A stretch of 64,000 nucleotides of DNA, from positions 62,001 through 126,000 of the forward strand of contig NZ_PIQO01000001.1 in NCBI RefSeq assembly GCF_002844575.1, given 5' to 3'. Below are positions 17,689 to 26,080 of the stretch, piece by piece. This DNA is from Heyndrickxia camelliae. Lineage in GTDB: Bacteria; Bacillota; Bacilli; Bacillales; Bacillaceae_C. Made by a program: the position numbers and the translations under genes. Numbering within the stretch: position 1 is the stretch's first letter; each line of letters begins with the position of its first letter. The notes below the pieces were generated by a model. The model was not told the DNA's origin. It worked only from the letters and a program-made list of their open reading frames with translations, and searched no databases.

Positions 17689-17919
17689 TTCTCCTAGTTT
17701 TTTAGATTCATTTTTTAAAATGCAATTATTGTACCAACTCTATGAAACAAACTTGGACCGAAATTTTGGCACAATCCGCCAATTTAGCCGGCTAAAAGAG
17801 CTGGAGAAATGAAGAATACCGTAAATATAGTTTAGTACGGAAGGAAAATGATGTGAGAAGGATAATATTTAATTTCCGGAGAATAAATTTTCATAATGAA
17901 AAATATAGGGGGGAAATTG

Positions 17920-18117
17920 GTGAATAAGGGTGATGAACAAGAGAAAAGACAGAACCAAGAGAATAAAGAAAATCCAATGGGTAATTTAGGAGACGCTATA
18001 AATCGTTCAATGTCGGGTGACATGCGGGCTTTAACCGGAGGTGGCTGTCTTACAAAGATTTTCACAGTAGTGATTGCTATTGCCGGAATACTTATCCTTT
18101 CTCGCTGTTCTTATTAA
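17920..18117 (+). CDS. DUF6366-like small membrane protein
   Basis: GGGGGG lies 6 bases before the GTG at 17920. The 65-residue product is charged in its first half (GDEQEKRQNQENKENP), then has the segment NPMGNLGDAINRSMSGDM and a single C-terminal membrane helix (FTVVIAIAGILIL) ending in a basic, Cys-containing tail. The NP-GN-GDA-NRS pattern followed by a helix matches small DUF6366 proteins found in many bacilli. The function of that family is not known to me. Confidence 0.7.
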   Translation: MNKGDEQEKRQNQENKENPMGNLGDAINRSMSGDMRALTGGGCLTKIFTVVIAIAGILILSRCSY

Positions 18118-18576
18118 GGTTATTCATTTGGATGCTAATATGAAGTGTTGCCTGTTTGTTGTATGTTACGGAACTCCGAGAGTTGGATAGATGGTGCTGG
18201 TTTGAAAATTTTGATCCCCGTTGGAGAGTAATCGTACCTGATAGGGAATGAAACTTTCCAATCACATTAACAATCGGAGCTGGAGGATATCCCAACATGC
18301 TGTCGGAGAAAATAAGTTGCTCAAAAAATATATAGATACCATTAAGAGTGGACACTTGAAATAGGGTTTTCATGTCTATAGGATTTTTTCATGAGAATAC
18401 CTTTCTAGATAAAATCTTTGAGGAAAATGGATTAGATATAATATCTGGTGATTCAAGGTATCTAACAATGAACAAACTGTTAGTTAAGTTATTTATGTTA
18501 TTCCGAATTTTTATTATTTCGTATATGCTTGATTTATAGATTGAAACTTATGTTTAAAGAAAGGGGGAATAACCGC
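18118..18576. other. Gap with a short protein-like remnant
   Basis: Bases 18390-18528 read ENTFLDKIFEENGLDIISGD and on to a stop, protein-like but without a start or known family. No hairpin or repeat stands out. Confidence 0.35.
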
Positions 18577-19386
18577 ATGTCGATTTACTATAAAGTAATT
18601 GGTGAAGGATATCCCATCGTTATGCTGCATGGATGGACACTTGACCATCAAGTGATGTTACATGCAATGGAACCGTTATTCGAGAAAAGAAGTGGTTGGA
18701 AGAGAATATACATAGACTTACCAGGTATGGGACAATCAGACCCGCAACCCTCAATTCAGAACTCGGATGATATGTTAGAGGCTGTGTTACGTCTCCTGGA
18801 CGAGCTTATCGCTGATCAACCATTTATTATTTGCGGTAATTCATATGGCGGGTATATGGCTAGAGGTATTGCCCATTTTCGGGAAGCTAACATTCGCGGA
18901 TTATTTCTGATGGCACCCATGATTATACCTGAATTCGAGCACAGAGAAGTACCAGTACAGAAGGTTCTAAAAAGAGATATCAATCTTATATCAAATTTGT
19001 CGCCAGAGGAGGCTGATGAATTTTGCTCGATGGGGGTAGTGCAAGGTCAGACTGAATGGGAGAGGTTTCGGAATGAAATTTTACTTCCTTCTAAACAAAC
19101 AAATGAAAAATTCCTAGAGCATATTCGTAACAATGGGTATGGCTTTACCTTCGATATTTCATCAAGACTTGAGTATCCCACATTAATTATCACTGGACGT
19201 CAGGACCATGTAGTCGGATACCAGGATGCCTGGAGGCTAATCGAGGATTACCCAAGAGCAACTTTTGCAGTGCTTGATATGGCTGGTCATAATCTACAAA
19301 TTGAACAAGCCGATGTATTTAATACATTAGTGCATAATTGGTTAAACAGACTTGAATTGGAAAATTTTAACGCAGCAATCCGATGA
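18577..19386 (+). CDS. Alpha/beta hydrolase
   Basis: AAAGGGGG lies 9 bases before the ATG at 18577; an upstream in-frame ATG at 18529 lacks such a site. The 269-residue product shows the oxyanion region LHGWTLDH, the nucleophile elbow GNSYGG (Ser about residue 94), the acid residue in TGRQDHVVG (about 210) and the catalytic His in MAGHNLQIEQ (about 238). It should hydrolyse an ester, amide or C-C bond in the cytoplasm; the substrate is not predictable. It converges on the spore hydrolase gene with a shared terminator between. Confidence 0.92.
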   Translation: MSIYYKVIGEGYPIVMLHGWTLDHQVMLHAMEPLFEKRSGWKRIYIDLPGMGQSDPQPSIQNSDDMLEAVLRLLDELIADQPFIICGNSYGGYMARGIAHFREANIRGLFLMAPMIIPEFEHREVPVQKVLKRDINLISNLSPEEADEFCSMGVVQGQTEWERFRNEILLPSKQTNEKFLEHIRNNGYGFTFDISSRLEYPTLIITGRQDHVVGYQDAWRLIEDYPRATFAVLDMAGHNLQIEQADVFNTLVHNWLNRLELENFNAAIR

Positions 19387-19468
19387 AATATCTTTGGGTA
19401 TCTTAAAGCGATGTGAAAGAACATTAGGACTGTAATAGTTTTATTAAGCTCAAATCAATAACTAAAAA

Positions 19469-19507
19469 CCCCCTAAGTTGGATTATCCATTTTAGGGGGC
19501 AGATTTT
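19469..19507. terminator. Bidirectional terminator between convergent genes
   Basis: Perfect 8-bp stem CCCCCTAA / TTAGGGGG (19469-19476, 19492-19499) with T-runs on both sides (ATTTTTAT on plus, GGTTTTTAG on minus). It serves the alpha/beta hydrolase and the cell-wall hydrolase. Confidence 0.8.
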
Positions 19508-19560
19508 TATGTCATTAATGGGAAGAATAATAATAGATATATACAAAGTTGGGGTATTTT

Positions 19561-20220
19561 TTATTTTGCAAACACATGATTTCCTATTGTTGTCACAACA
19601 TCTCTGCTGCGAATCCAAGTATCTGTTGCAATCTCTGGGTTATAAAAATAAACGGAATCATGTAAACGATCCTTGCTTTTTAAAGCTACCTCGGCAGCTT
19701 TTTTAGCATCTTTGGATGCAGGCTTTTTAATCTGCCCATTTTGTACAGGAGAAAAGGCATAGCAATCCCCAACCTTTTGTTGTATGACGCCCGTTATCGT
19801 ATCTGGAAATTCAGGAGATTTCAGACGATTTAATACTACGGTTGCAACGGCCACCTTTCCTTTAAAAGGTTCGCCTTTTGCCTCAGCTTGAACCAAGCGC
19901 GCAAGTAGATCCTTCTCTTTGCTTGAAATCTTTATAGAATATTCTTCTTTCATTTTTTCCTTTTTCCCTTTATCCTGTTTTCTTTTTTCCTTTTCTTGTT
20001 TTATTACTTTGTCCTGAATTTTATCGTGAGTCATTGATAATTTTTGAATATCAAATCCTGCTTGTTGTATTTTCGTTTCTTGCTTTTCCTTTATTAAAAG
20101 GTTTTCTATCTTAACGGAATGTTCTCCAGTAAAAGCCTCTGCGGTTCTATTTTGGATGCCAATTAAAGTAGTTGTAGCAACACATGCTACAACTACCACC
20201 TTCATGTATATGTTTTTCAT
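19561..20220 (-). CDS. SleB/YkvT-type spore cell-wall hydrolase
   Basis: AGGAGGT fits the ATG at 20220. The 219-residue product has a signal peptide ([20 protein letters not shown]), a highly charged coiled linker (residues 40-105, Lys/Glu/Gln) and a C-terminal Hydrolase_2 domain ([20 protein letters not shown] with the conserved Glu, [30 protein letters not shown]). This is the catalytic domain of SleB, CwlJ and YkvT, which act on cortex peptidoglycan as lytic transglycosylases. It should be exported and act during spore formation or germination. Confidence 0.9.
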   Translation of the reverse strand: MKNIYMKVVVVACVATTTLIGIQNRTAEAFTGEHSVKIENLLIKEKQETKIQQAGFDIQKLSMTHDKIQDKVIKQEKEKRKQDKGKKEKMKEEYSIKISSKEKDLLARLVQAEAKGEPFKGKVAVATVVLNRLKSPEFPDTITGVIQQKVGDCYAFSPVQNGQIKKPASKDAKKAAEVALKSKDRLHDSVYFYNPEIATDTWIRSRDVVTTIGNHVFAK

Positions 20221-20771
20221 GGATGCTACCTCCTGTAAATGATCTTCTATCACATTATCACAGGCCTGTAACATATTTACAGAACGGCTAGTTTACATTT
20301 CTTTTTAATTTAATGACAACACTACAAAATCGGAACAACTATGACTTTTTTACTACATATTTGTTATATTTAATCCAAAAATTATAAAACGAAGGAAAAC
20401 GTTGGGGTTAGTTCCAGGCATCAAAAACATGACAAGTCCCAATTAGAACGAAACCTGTATAGCTAAATGATTGTAATTATTCATTGTTAAGGTCAGTTCG
20501 AATTTTATGTTGAGAGTGTTTATGGAGATTGCAAGAAGTAATCCATACAAATACCTTGGATTTTAAACAATGAAATATATAATCAAACAGTTCTTGAACT
20601 AACATGCAATAAAAGAAGGATAAGGATAAAGCATTGTAGAATTTGTAATGAAAAGTGGATTTTGGCCAGCTTGGCTAGCTACTGGTAAGCAGTGATTAAT
20701 AAATGGAATAGAGTTCCAGTTAGAACAATATAAAACGACTAGCATTATGCTATATCAAAGGGGGGATAATC
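20221..20771. other. Gap without a recognisable gene
   Basis: About 550 bp, AT-rich. Scattered short frames carry no family signature and I see no terminator of note. Confidence 0.4.
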
Positions 20772-21272
20772 ATGAAGCAATTCTATATAAAGCAAAAGGT
20801 ATTGAGTCTAAGTGGAAAATTTGCAGTAAAGGATGAGCAGGAGAGGGATATTTATTTCGTGGAGGGCAGTTTTCTGCAAATTCCAAAGACTTTCTCCATA
20901 ATGAATACAAAAAGAGAAGAAGTTGGGCTCATTACAAAAAAGGTGTTCAGTTTTTTGCCAAAGTTCTTTGTTGAGGTCAATGGTCGAGAAGTATTAACCA
21001 TTAAGAAGGAGTTTTCTTTTTTGAAAGCACGTTATACGATTGAAGCTGCAGACATTGAAGTACATGGCAATTGGTGGGATATGAATTTTCAGGTATTCCA
21101 GCATGGTGAACCAGTGGGAAAAGTAAGTAAGGAATGGTTCACTTGGGGGGATAGCTATAAGGTTCAAATAATGACTGAAGAGATGGAGACCATCATTATT
21201 GCGCTCGTGGTTGCAATTGATTGTGTGAAGGCTGACCAGGTAGCGGCAACTTCCGCATCAACAACTTATTAA
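20772..21272 (+). CDS. LURP-one/YxjI-family protein
   Basis: The 166-residue product follows the YxjI (LURP-one related, tubby-like fold) pattern: repeated beta strands with Lys/aromatic alternation (FYIKQKVLSLSGKFAVKDEQ, IYFVEGSFLQIPKTFSI, GLITKKVFSFLPKFFVEVNG), a central helix and a late segment AVAIDCVKAD. Members have a scramblase-like beta barrel around a hydrophobic helix and may sit at the membrane; no activity is proven. GGGGGAT precedes the ATG. It appears monocistronic. Confidence 0.88.
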   Translation: MKQFYIKQKVLSLSGKFAVKDEQERDIYFVEGSFLQIPKTFSIMNTKREEVGLITKKVFSFLPKFFVEVNGREVLTIKKEFSFLKARYTIEAADIEVHGNWWDMNFQVFQHGEPVGKVSKEWFTWGDSYKVQIMTEEMETIIIALVVAIDCVKADQVAATSASTTY

Positions 21273-21508
21273 ATAGAATGGGAAGGGGTTTCTTACATTA
21301 TAAAATTAGTGGTTTTCTTTTCCTCCAAAATCACAAAAATACTTTGAATATACACCTACCTAAGGGTTGGTATCGACCTTTAAAAAACCATCCCTTTTGA
21401 ATTTACACTAGTCTAGTAAGTTGGAGGTACTTTTTTTCTACTGTTGAACATGTTATTTAGTGAAGATGCTCCGATATTGAATTTGCATTGCTAAGGAGGG
21501 CCATAATA

Positions 21509-21532
21509 ATGGTATTAATTAGTTTAGTATAG
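21509..21532 (+). CDS. Possible 7-residue uORF (MVLISLV)
   Basis: AAGGAGG lies about 10 bases before the ATG. The frame ends in TAG at 21530-21532, touching the ribosome site of the next gene, so translation of the two could be coupled. No hairpin is obvious. Confidence 0.3.
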   Translation: MVLISLV

Positions 21533-21545
21533 GAGGATGATCGTC

Positions 21546-21683
21546 ATGAAAAAGCATGAAAATGTTACAAATGAAGAGTATAGTACTGCCCTATACGAAG
21601 AAGAGGATGTAAATGGTGAAAACGGACAAAGTCCACACAATAAAGTCCAATCTTTTGATGGAGAGCAACTATCTGATGACTGA
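21546..21683 (+). CDS. Small acidic protein, 45 residues
   Basis: AGGAGGATG lies 7-9 bases before the ATG. The 45-residue product is strongly acidic and polar (EEYSTALYEEEDVNGENGQS, ending QLSDD), with no hydrophobic stretch, so it is probably unstructured and cytoplasmic or forespore-associated. No family is recognised. The ribosome site is among the best in the area, which supports real translation. Confidence 0.55.
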   Translation: MKKHENVTNEEYSTALYEEEDVNGENGQSPHNKVQSFDGEQLSDD

Positions 21684-21816
21684 GCTTCTTTTATAAAAAA
21701 GTTTTATCATTTAAATTAAAAATTGAACTCTATAATAAAGGATGAAAGATCAGTAAAGATATATACATTAATGGTCTATATTAGAATGAGTATGGTTGAG
21801 GGAGGGAATGCAAGAT

Positions 21817-22524
21817 ATGGAATTCGAAACCGTTATGCAAGAACTGGAAGCCCTGGGGAAGGAACGAACGAAAAAAATATACATATCCAACGGTGCACAC
21901 GACCCACTTTTCGGAGTTGCTACCGGTGCAATGAAACCAATCGCTAAGAAAATAAAAACAAATCAGAGTTTAGCTGAAAAGCTTTATGCCACGGGTAACT
22001 ATGATGCAATGTACTTTGCAGGAATTATTGCAGACCCAAAAGCAATGAATGAGTCGGATTTTGATCGTTGGATGGATGGAGCATATTTTTATATGCTGTC
22101 TGATTTTGTGGTGGCTGTAACTCTATCAGAGTCAGATATTTCACAAGCAGTTGCGGATAAATGGATTTCTAGCGGTAGTGAACTGAGGATGTCAGCGGGA
22201 TGGAGTTGTTACTGCTGGCTTTTAGGTAATCGCAAAGACAGCGAGTTTTCTGAAATTAAGATTTCTAATATGCTGGATACGGTGAAGAATTCGATTCAGG
22301 ATGCACCGGATAGAACAAAATCCGCTATGAATAATTTTCTATACACCGTGGGGATCTCATATTTGCCTTTACATGAAAAGGCGGTCGAGATCGCGAAGGA
22401 AATTGGTATAGTTGAAATCAAACGAGACAAGAAAAAAAGCAGTATCCTAAACGCTTACGATAGTATCCAAAAAGAGATTGAAAGAGGGCGGATTGGTTTT
22501 AAACGCAAATATGTAAGATGTTAA
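21817..22524 (+). CDS. DNA alkylation repair (AlkD-like) protein
   Basis: GGAGG at 21801-21805 suits the ATG at 21817; earlier in-frame starts overlap it. The 235-residue product is all-helical and carries the AlkD/AlkC HEAT-like repeat pattern (VMQELEALGKERTKKIYISN, GAMKPIAKKIKTNQSLAEKL, DAMYFAGIIADPKAM). Members excise alkylated bases (N3- or N7-alkyl purines) by flipping without intercalation; others are of unknown activity. The C-terminal basic segment (IEIKRDKKKSS) fits DNA contact. A weak terminator follows. Confidence 0.85.
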   Translation: MEFETVMQELEALGKERTKKIYISNGAHDPLFGVATGAMKPIAKKIKTNQSLAEKLYATGNYDAMYFAGIIADPKAMNESDFDRWMDGAYFYMLSDFVVAVTLSESDISQAVADKWISSGSELRMSAGWSCYCWLLGNRKDSEFSEIKISNMLDTVKNSIQDAPDRTKSAMNNFLYTVGISYLPLHEKAVEIAKEIGIVEIKRDKKKSSILNAYDSIQKEIERGRIGFKRKYVRC

Positions 22525-22538
22525 TAATTTATTTGTAT

Positions 22539-22569
22539 GGAGTGTGATCCAAGCGGAGGCACTCTTTTT
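22539..22569 (+). terminator. Weak terminator of the AlkD-like gene
   Basis: Stem GAGTG / CACTC with internal CC/GG pairing, followed by TTTTTG. Confidence 0.5.
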
Positions 22570-22607
22570 GTTGAAGTTTCCAGCATGAGATCTAAGAAAG
22601 AGGAGGA

Positions 22608-22803
22608 TGCCTCTGACGGGATTCGAACCCGCACTCCTTTCGTAAGCATAGGCTAGGGGAGAACACGCTTCCCTACGGACTTACACCGACAGGAATTTCA
22701 CCTGTCTCAGCTAATTTGCTTTTCGGTGCTTCTGAAACCCTTGCCTTGCGACCCGGTGATGCAATTGTTTTCCGGCGCTCTTCCCTTCTAGAGCTACAGA
22801 GGC
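22608..22803 (-). ncRNA. tRNA-like RNA, 196 nt, anticodon arm replaced by a structured domain
   Basis: Read on the minus strand, the element starts with GCCTCTG (22803-22797) and ends with CAGAGGC plus discriminator A (22615-22608): a perfect 7-bp acceptor stem. TA and a D-arm follow (GCTCT-AGAAGGGA-AGAGC, with G18G19 and A21 in place). The T-arm is complete (GCGGG-TTCGAAT-CCCGT) and abuts the acceptor 3' strand. The middle, about 120 nt, is not an anticodon arm: it can form CCGG/CCGG with a 15-nt loop, CACC/GGTG around GACAGG/CCTGTC, and GTAAG/CTTAC around TAGGG/CCCTA. The 3' end is TCC, not encoded CCA. It is not a normal tRNA, tmRNA or recognised group I intron. Confidence 0.6.
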
Positions 22804-22990
22804 GTTTAATAAAAATATATGGCGAGGAATTGTAAAAATGAATCTTCTTTCGGGAGTTATATCTGCTACTTCCCTCATATTTATACGAGAAATAAAAGTG
22901 GAAAGGAAACCATAATGAACGTTGGATATGCGGTGATATCATGATTTCCCACGATTATAAAATAAAAATATTTTTTCAAGATCACAAATT

Positions 22991-23326
22991 TTAATTTGTT
23001 TTTTCTAGTTCATCATAAACTTCATAGGACTGCAGTGTTTTCTTAAAAGCAGAAGTAGGCTTAACACCAGTTTCTTTTTGCTGTTGGCGTTGGGCTTTAT
23101 GTTCAGCAACATGTTCATCTCTAGATATCCATGTCTTAAAATCTTCTTGTTTTTCCCACTTCGATACAAATACATACTCAATAGTATCCTTTTTTTCTTT
23201 TCTCCAGCATTCATATGAAACTAATCCTTCAGCACCTTGAATATCCTGTTTATTCTTTTTTGCTTTAGCTTTTAAACGTTCTTCATGGGATTTTTCTGCT
23301 TCAAAACGGGCATTCATGACAAACAA
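22991..23326 (-). CDS. IsdG/HmoA-type heme-degrading (antibiotic biosynthesis monooxygenase fold) protein
   Basis: GGAGGG lies 6 bases before the TTG at 23326. The 111-residue product has the ferredoxin-like ABM fold: strand MFVMNARFEAEK, helix, strand GLVSYECWRKEKKD, strand IEYVFVSKWEKQEDFKTWIS, then RDEHVAEHKAQ, where the paired His residues fit the heme-binding helix of IsdG/HmoA. Such enzymes open heme to release iron in the cytoplasm. A perfect Fur box lies 45 bases upstream of the start, in line with induction under iron limitation. The family also contains non-heme quinol monooxygenases; the Fur box favours heme. Confidence 0.82.
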   Translation of the reverse strand: MFVMNARFEAEKSHEERLKAKAKKNKQDIQGAEGLVSYECWRKEKKDTIEYVFVSKWEKQEDFKTWISRDEHVAEHKAQRQQQKETGVKPTSAFKKTLQSYEVYDELEKTN

Positions 23327-23370
23327 ATATAACCCTCCTCAAATATCTTTTCTATTTATTATATATATAA

Positions 23371-23385
23371 TGATAATCATTATCA
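23371..23385. promoter_or_regulatory. Fur box
   Basis: TGATAATCATTATCA, a perfect 7-1-7 inverted repeat, matches the core of the Bacillus Fur box. It lies upstream of the IsdG/HmoA-like gene. Confidence 0.88.
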
Positions 23386-23526
23386 ATTAAATTAATTTTT
23401 TCTCCAGCACTTAACGCATGTGCCTTTTGACTTTCCAATAGTTTTAAGAACCATTTCTGATATTTTTTGATGTAACGGGGCTTCCTAACTTAAAAGCAGA
23501 ATATTTGAAGCCTCATAAAGAAGAGA

Positions 23527-24360
23527 TTAATTTTCCATTTGATTAACTTGTATTAAAATTTTGGTGACGAACTGTTCCTTATGATTCACGACAACAGTAT
23601 CGTAAATATATTCTTCAAAAACATAATCTCCTAAGGCTAAATTTAAACGTTCCATCTCAGTGAAAAGTCGCTTATATGTCTTATGTATCGTTTTCTCGTC
23701 CCCTATGTGATATCCACAGAGAAATTCCCCCTTTACACTGGTGAAATACGGATATCCTTCCTTTGGATTTGGTTGTTCAATATATAAATAGCTATAATTT
23801 GTGAATTCTCCTTTCAGAATTTGCTCCCGTTTTGTTATAACCCCGATGGGATAACCCGTATCGAGTTGCAATACATCTAACTCATTAATAAAATCTGAAA
23901 CAACTGCTACAAATTCGTCTGCAGTTATATTTTCAATATTTCTGCTTAAATAAAGTGTTGCATCTGGTAATTGTTCAAGCGTAATTTGATTGAAATCAAG
24001 ACGTAATGCTTCTTCCATTAATGCTATTTTTGTCTCGATAATTTTTTCTTTTATTTCGATTTCCTGACGTTTTTTCACAATCTCTTCTCTTTTTTGATAC
24101 ATGATGGATAAAAAACCTTCCGGCGATTTGTTTTGCGTATATTGTTGTATATCGTTTAGCGACATACCAAGATCCTTTAATAAATCGATAACAATAAATA
24201 GTTCTATTTGGCGAATCGAATAATAACGATAACCTTTTTCGTTTTTATATTCAGGAGAGAAAAGCCCGATTTGATCGTAAAAAAAGAGTGTCTGTTTATT
24301 TACTTTGCAAAGCTTTGCGAATTCCCCTGTCGTTAAATATTTTCCCTTTTTTTTATTCAT
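23527..24360 (-). CDS. MerR-family regulator with effector-binding domain (BltR/BmrR-like)
   Basis: The second ATG (24360) lies 10 bases behind AGGAGG; the first (24369) is too close. The 277-residue product has an N-terminal MerR winged helix (TTGEFAKLCKVNKQTLFFYDQIGLFSPEYKNEKGYRYYS), a coiled-coil dimer helix (residues 75-120) and a C-terminal GyrI-like drug-binding domain (residues 125-275). It should twist a long-spacer promoter when it binds a cationic or aromatic drug. It is divergent from the MFS exporter and overlaps its MerR-type promoter, as in bltR-blt. Confidence 0.92.
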   Translation of the reverse strand: MNKKKGKYLTTGEFAKLCKVNKQTLFFYDQIGLFSPEYKNEKGYRYYSIRQIELFIVIDLLKDLGMSLNDIQQYTQNKSPEGFLSIMYQKREEIVKKRQEIEIKEKIIETKIALMEEALRLDFNQITLEQLPDATLYLSRNIENITADEFVAVVSDFINELDVLQLDTGYPIGVITKREQILKGEFTNYSYLYIEQPNPKEGYPYFTSVKGEFLCGYHIGDEKTIHKTYKRLFTEMERLNLALGDYVFEEYIYDTVVVNHKEQFVTKILIQVNQMEN

Positions 24361-24375
24361 TTTTACCATTCCTCC

Positions 24376-24406
24376 TTGACTATATAGTTACTATATACAA
24401 TAGGAT
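24376..24406 (+). promoter_or_regulatory. MerR-type promoter with 19-bp spacer
   Basis: TTGACT (24376-24381), a spacer of exactly 19 bp, TAGGAT (24401-24406). The spacer holds a near-perfect dyad, TATATAGT-T-ACTATATA (24381-24397). The over-long spacer with a dyad inside is diagnostic of MerR activation. Confidence 0.82.
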
Positions 24407-24482
24407 GGGAATTGTAAAAAATAAAAACAATACTTGTTATTGTACGGTTGCGGTATCTAGTTTGTTAAGGAGAATGGAAAAG

Positions 24483-25676
24483 ATGAAAACTCAAAAACTT
24501 ACTTTAGGATTATTATTAATGAATTTATTTATAGCTTTTTTGGGAATCGGTCTTGTTATCCCGGTGTTACCCACATTGATGAATGAATTAGGTATTTCTG
24601 GAACAACGGTTGGTTATTTAACAGCAACATTTGCCATTGCGCAATTGATTGTTTCACCCTTTGCAGGGAAAGCAGTTGATAAATTGGGTAGAAAAATTAT
24701 GATTGTCATTGGCCTATTTATTTTCGGAATCTCAGAATTTTTATTTGGAATCGGAAGAGAAATTGAAGTACTATTTATTTCTCGTGCCTTGGGGGGAATT
24801 AGTGCGGCATTCATTATGCCTGCTGCTACAGCTTTCATTGCTGATATTACCAATTCGGATACACGTCCGAAAGCGCTAGGATATATGTCAGCGGCAATCA
24901 GTACTGGATTTATTGTTGGTCCAGGTATTGGTGGATTCTTAGCGGAATTTGGAACACGCATCCCGTTCTTCACAGCAGGGGTACTTGGTGCCATTGCAGC
25001 TATACTTTCCATTGTTTTATTATCTGAGCCAAATCGTAATGAAGATAATAATGAACAAATTTCAGATGGTAAGAATGGTCTCAAACGTATAGTTGCTCCA
25101 AAATATTTCATTGCGTTTATATTAATTTTTATTGCCTCATTTGGCTTAGCAGCTTTTGAATCATTCTTTAGTCTTTTTGTGGATCATAAATTTCAATTTA
25201 AGCCGTCCGATATAGCTATTGTTATTACAGGCGGTGCGATTTTTGGTGCAATATCACAAGTGGCGCTCTTTGATAGGCTTACACGAATGTGGGGCGAAAT
25301 TAAACTTATTCGATATTGCTTAATACTATCGGCATTACTTGTCTTTTTAATGACTGTAGTTCATTCATACTTCTCTGTTTTACTTGTTACATTTATCGTT
25401 TTTGTGGGATTTGATTTGTTCCGGCCGGCGGTTACTTCTTACCTTTCCAATATCGCTGGAAACGAACAAGGGTTTGTTGGAGGAATGAACTCTATGTTTA
25501 CAAGTCTAGCGAATATTAGTGGACCTATTTTAGGAGGAATATTATTTGATATAGATATTAACTATCCTTACTACTTTGCGACGGTGATATTATTTTTAGG
25601 CATAGTTATTACATGGTTCTGGAAGAAGCCGGTAAATGATTCTTTAAACGAAGTGAAGGCTAGTGTTGATAATTAA
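24483..25676 (+). CDS. MFS multidrug efflux transporter (Bmr/Blt/NorA-like)
   Basis: AAGGAG lies 10 bases before the ATG at 24483. The 397-residue product has 12 helices. Motif A (GKAVDKLGRKIMI, between helices 2 and 3) and motif C (STGFIVGPGIGGFLAE, helix 5) identify a drug:proton antiporter of the 12-helix DHA1 group to which Bmr, Blt and NorA belong. It should expel hydrophobic cations and fluoroquinolone-like drugs. The divergent MerR regulator with the long-spacer promoter points to drug induction. No second efflux component is next to it. Confidence 0.92.
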   Translation: MKTQKLTLGLLLMNLFIAFLGIGLVIPVLPTLMNELGISGTTVGYLTATFAIAQLIVSPFAGKAVDKLGRKIMIVIGLFIFGISEFLFGIGREIEVLFISRALGGISAAFIMPAATAFIADITNSDTRPKALGYMSAAISTGFIVGPGIGGFLAEFGTRIPFFTAGVLGAIAAILSIVLLSEPNRNEDNNEQISDGKNGLKRIVAPKYFIAFILIFIASFGLAAFESFFSLFVDHKFQFKPSDIAIVITGGAIFGAISQVALFDRLTRMWGEIKLIRYCLILSALLVFLMTVVHSYFSVLLVTFIVFVGFDLFRPAVTSYLSNIAGNEQGFVGGMNSMFTSLANISGPILGGILFDIDINYPYYFATVILFLGIVITWFWKKPVNDSLNEVKASVDN

Positions 25677-26080
25677 GGATGTTGATATAAGCTTACTATT
25701 TAAAATGTAAGCATGTCCTGAAAAAACTTGAAGTTCCTATCTTAACATGGGCGATTTTCTAATCACACTTCACGAATTTGGGCGAGAGTATATTCTCAGT
25801 GGTATCAATCTTCCAACTATCAAGTAATGGTAGAACCAGAAATCTTGAAGATTAAAAGAAGAAATTTATCATCACTATCAGTAAAGAGCGAACTCTGGAT
25901 ACAAGTGATTAAAAAATAACTTAGACTTTCCTCAGCGAGCTGTTTTGACAGCTCGTTTTTTAACAGGCAGAATGCTTAGACAATCGGCTGTTGGTCGTAT
26001 TTATAATACGATAGAAAGCTTTGAGGAAGTGATCTAAACGAATTTGGGAGGTTTTTATTGAGAAAATGATTGCTGGTCGC
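25677..26080. other. Gap with a remnant and a terminator
   Basis: Short frames such as GDFLITLHEFGREYILSGIN (near 25749) and MVEPEILKIKRRNLSSLSVK (near 25828) look like pieces of a dead gene. A good terminator follows at 25936-25961. Confidence 0.4.
25936..25961 (+). terminator. Rho-independent terminator
   Basis: Stem CGAGCTGT / ACAGCTCG with a 4-nt loop and T6. It probably ends the efflux transcript through the decayed stretch. Confidence 0.8.

Noticed and set aside
18092-18373. 93-codon minus-strand frame
   Set aside because: Low-complexity antisense frame without ribosome site or family features.
22608-22803. Cobalamin riboswitch, tmRNA or group I intron
   Set aside because: The ACAGGTGAAATTCCTGT hairpin recalls part of a B12 element, but the order of conserved blocks is wrong. 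There is no tag frame and the D-stem is normal, unlike tmRNA. No P7-type intron core is visible and the insert is too short.
22673-22942. 89-codon minus-strand frame over the tRNA-like RNA
   Set aside because: It has a tRNA-like composition, no ribosome site, and overlaps the structured RNA.
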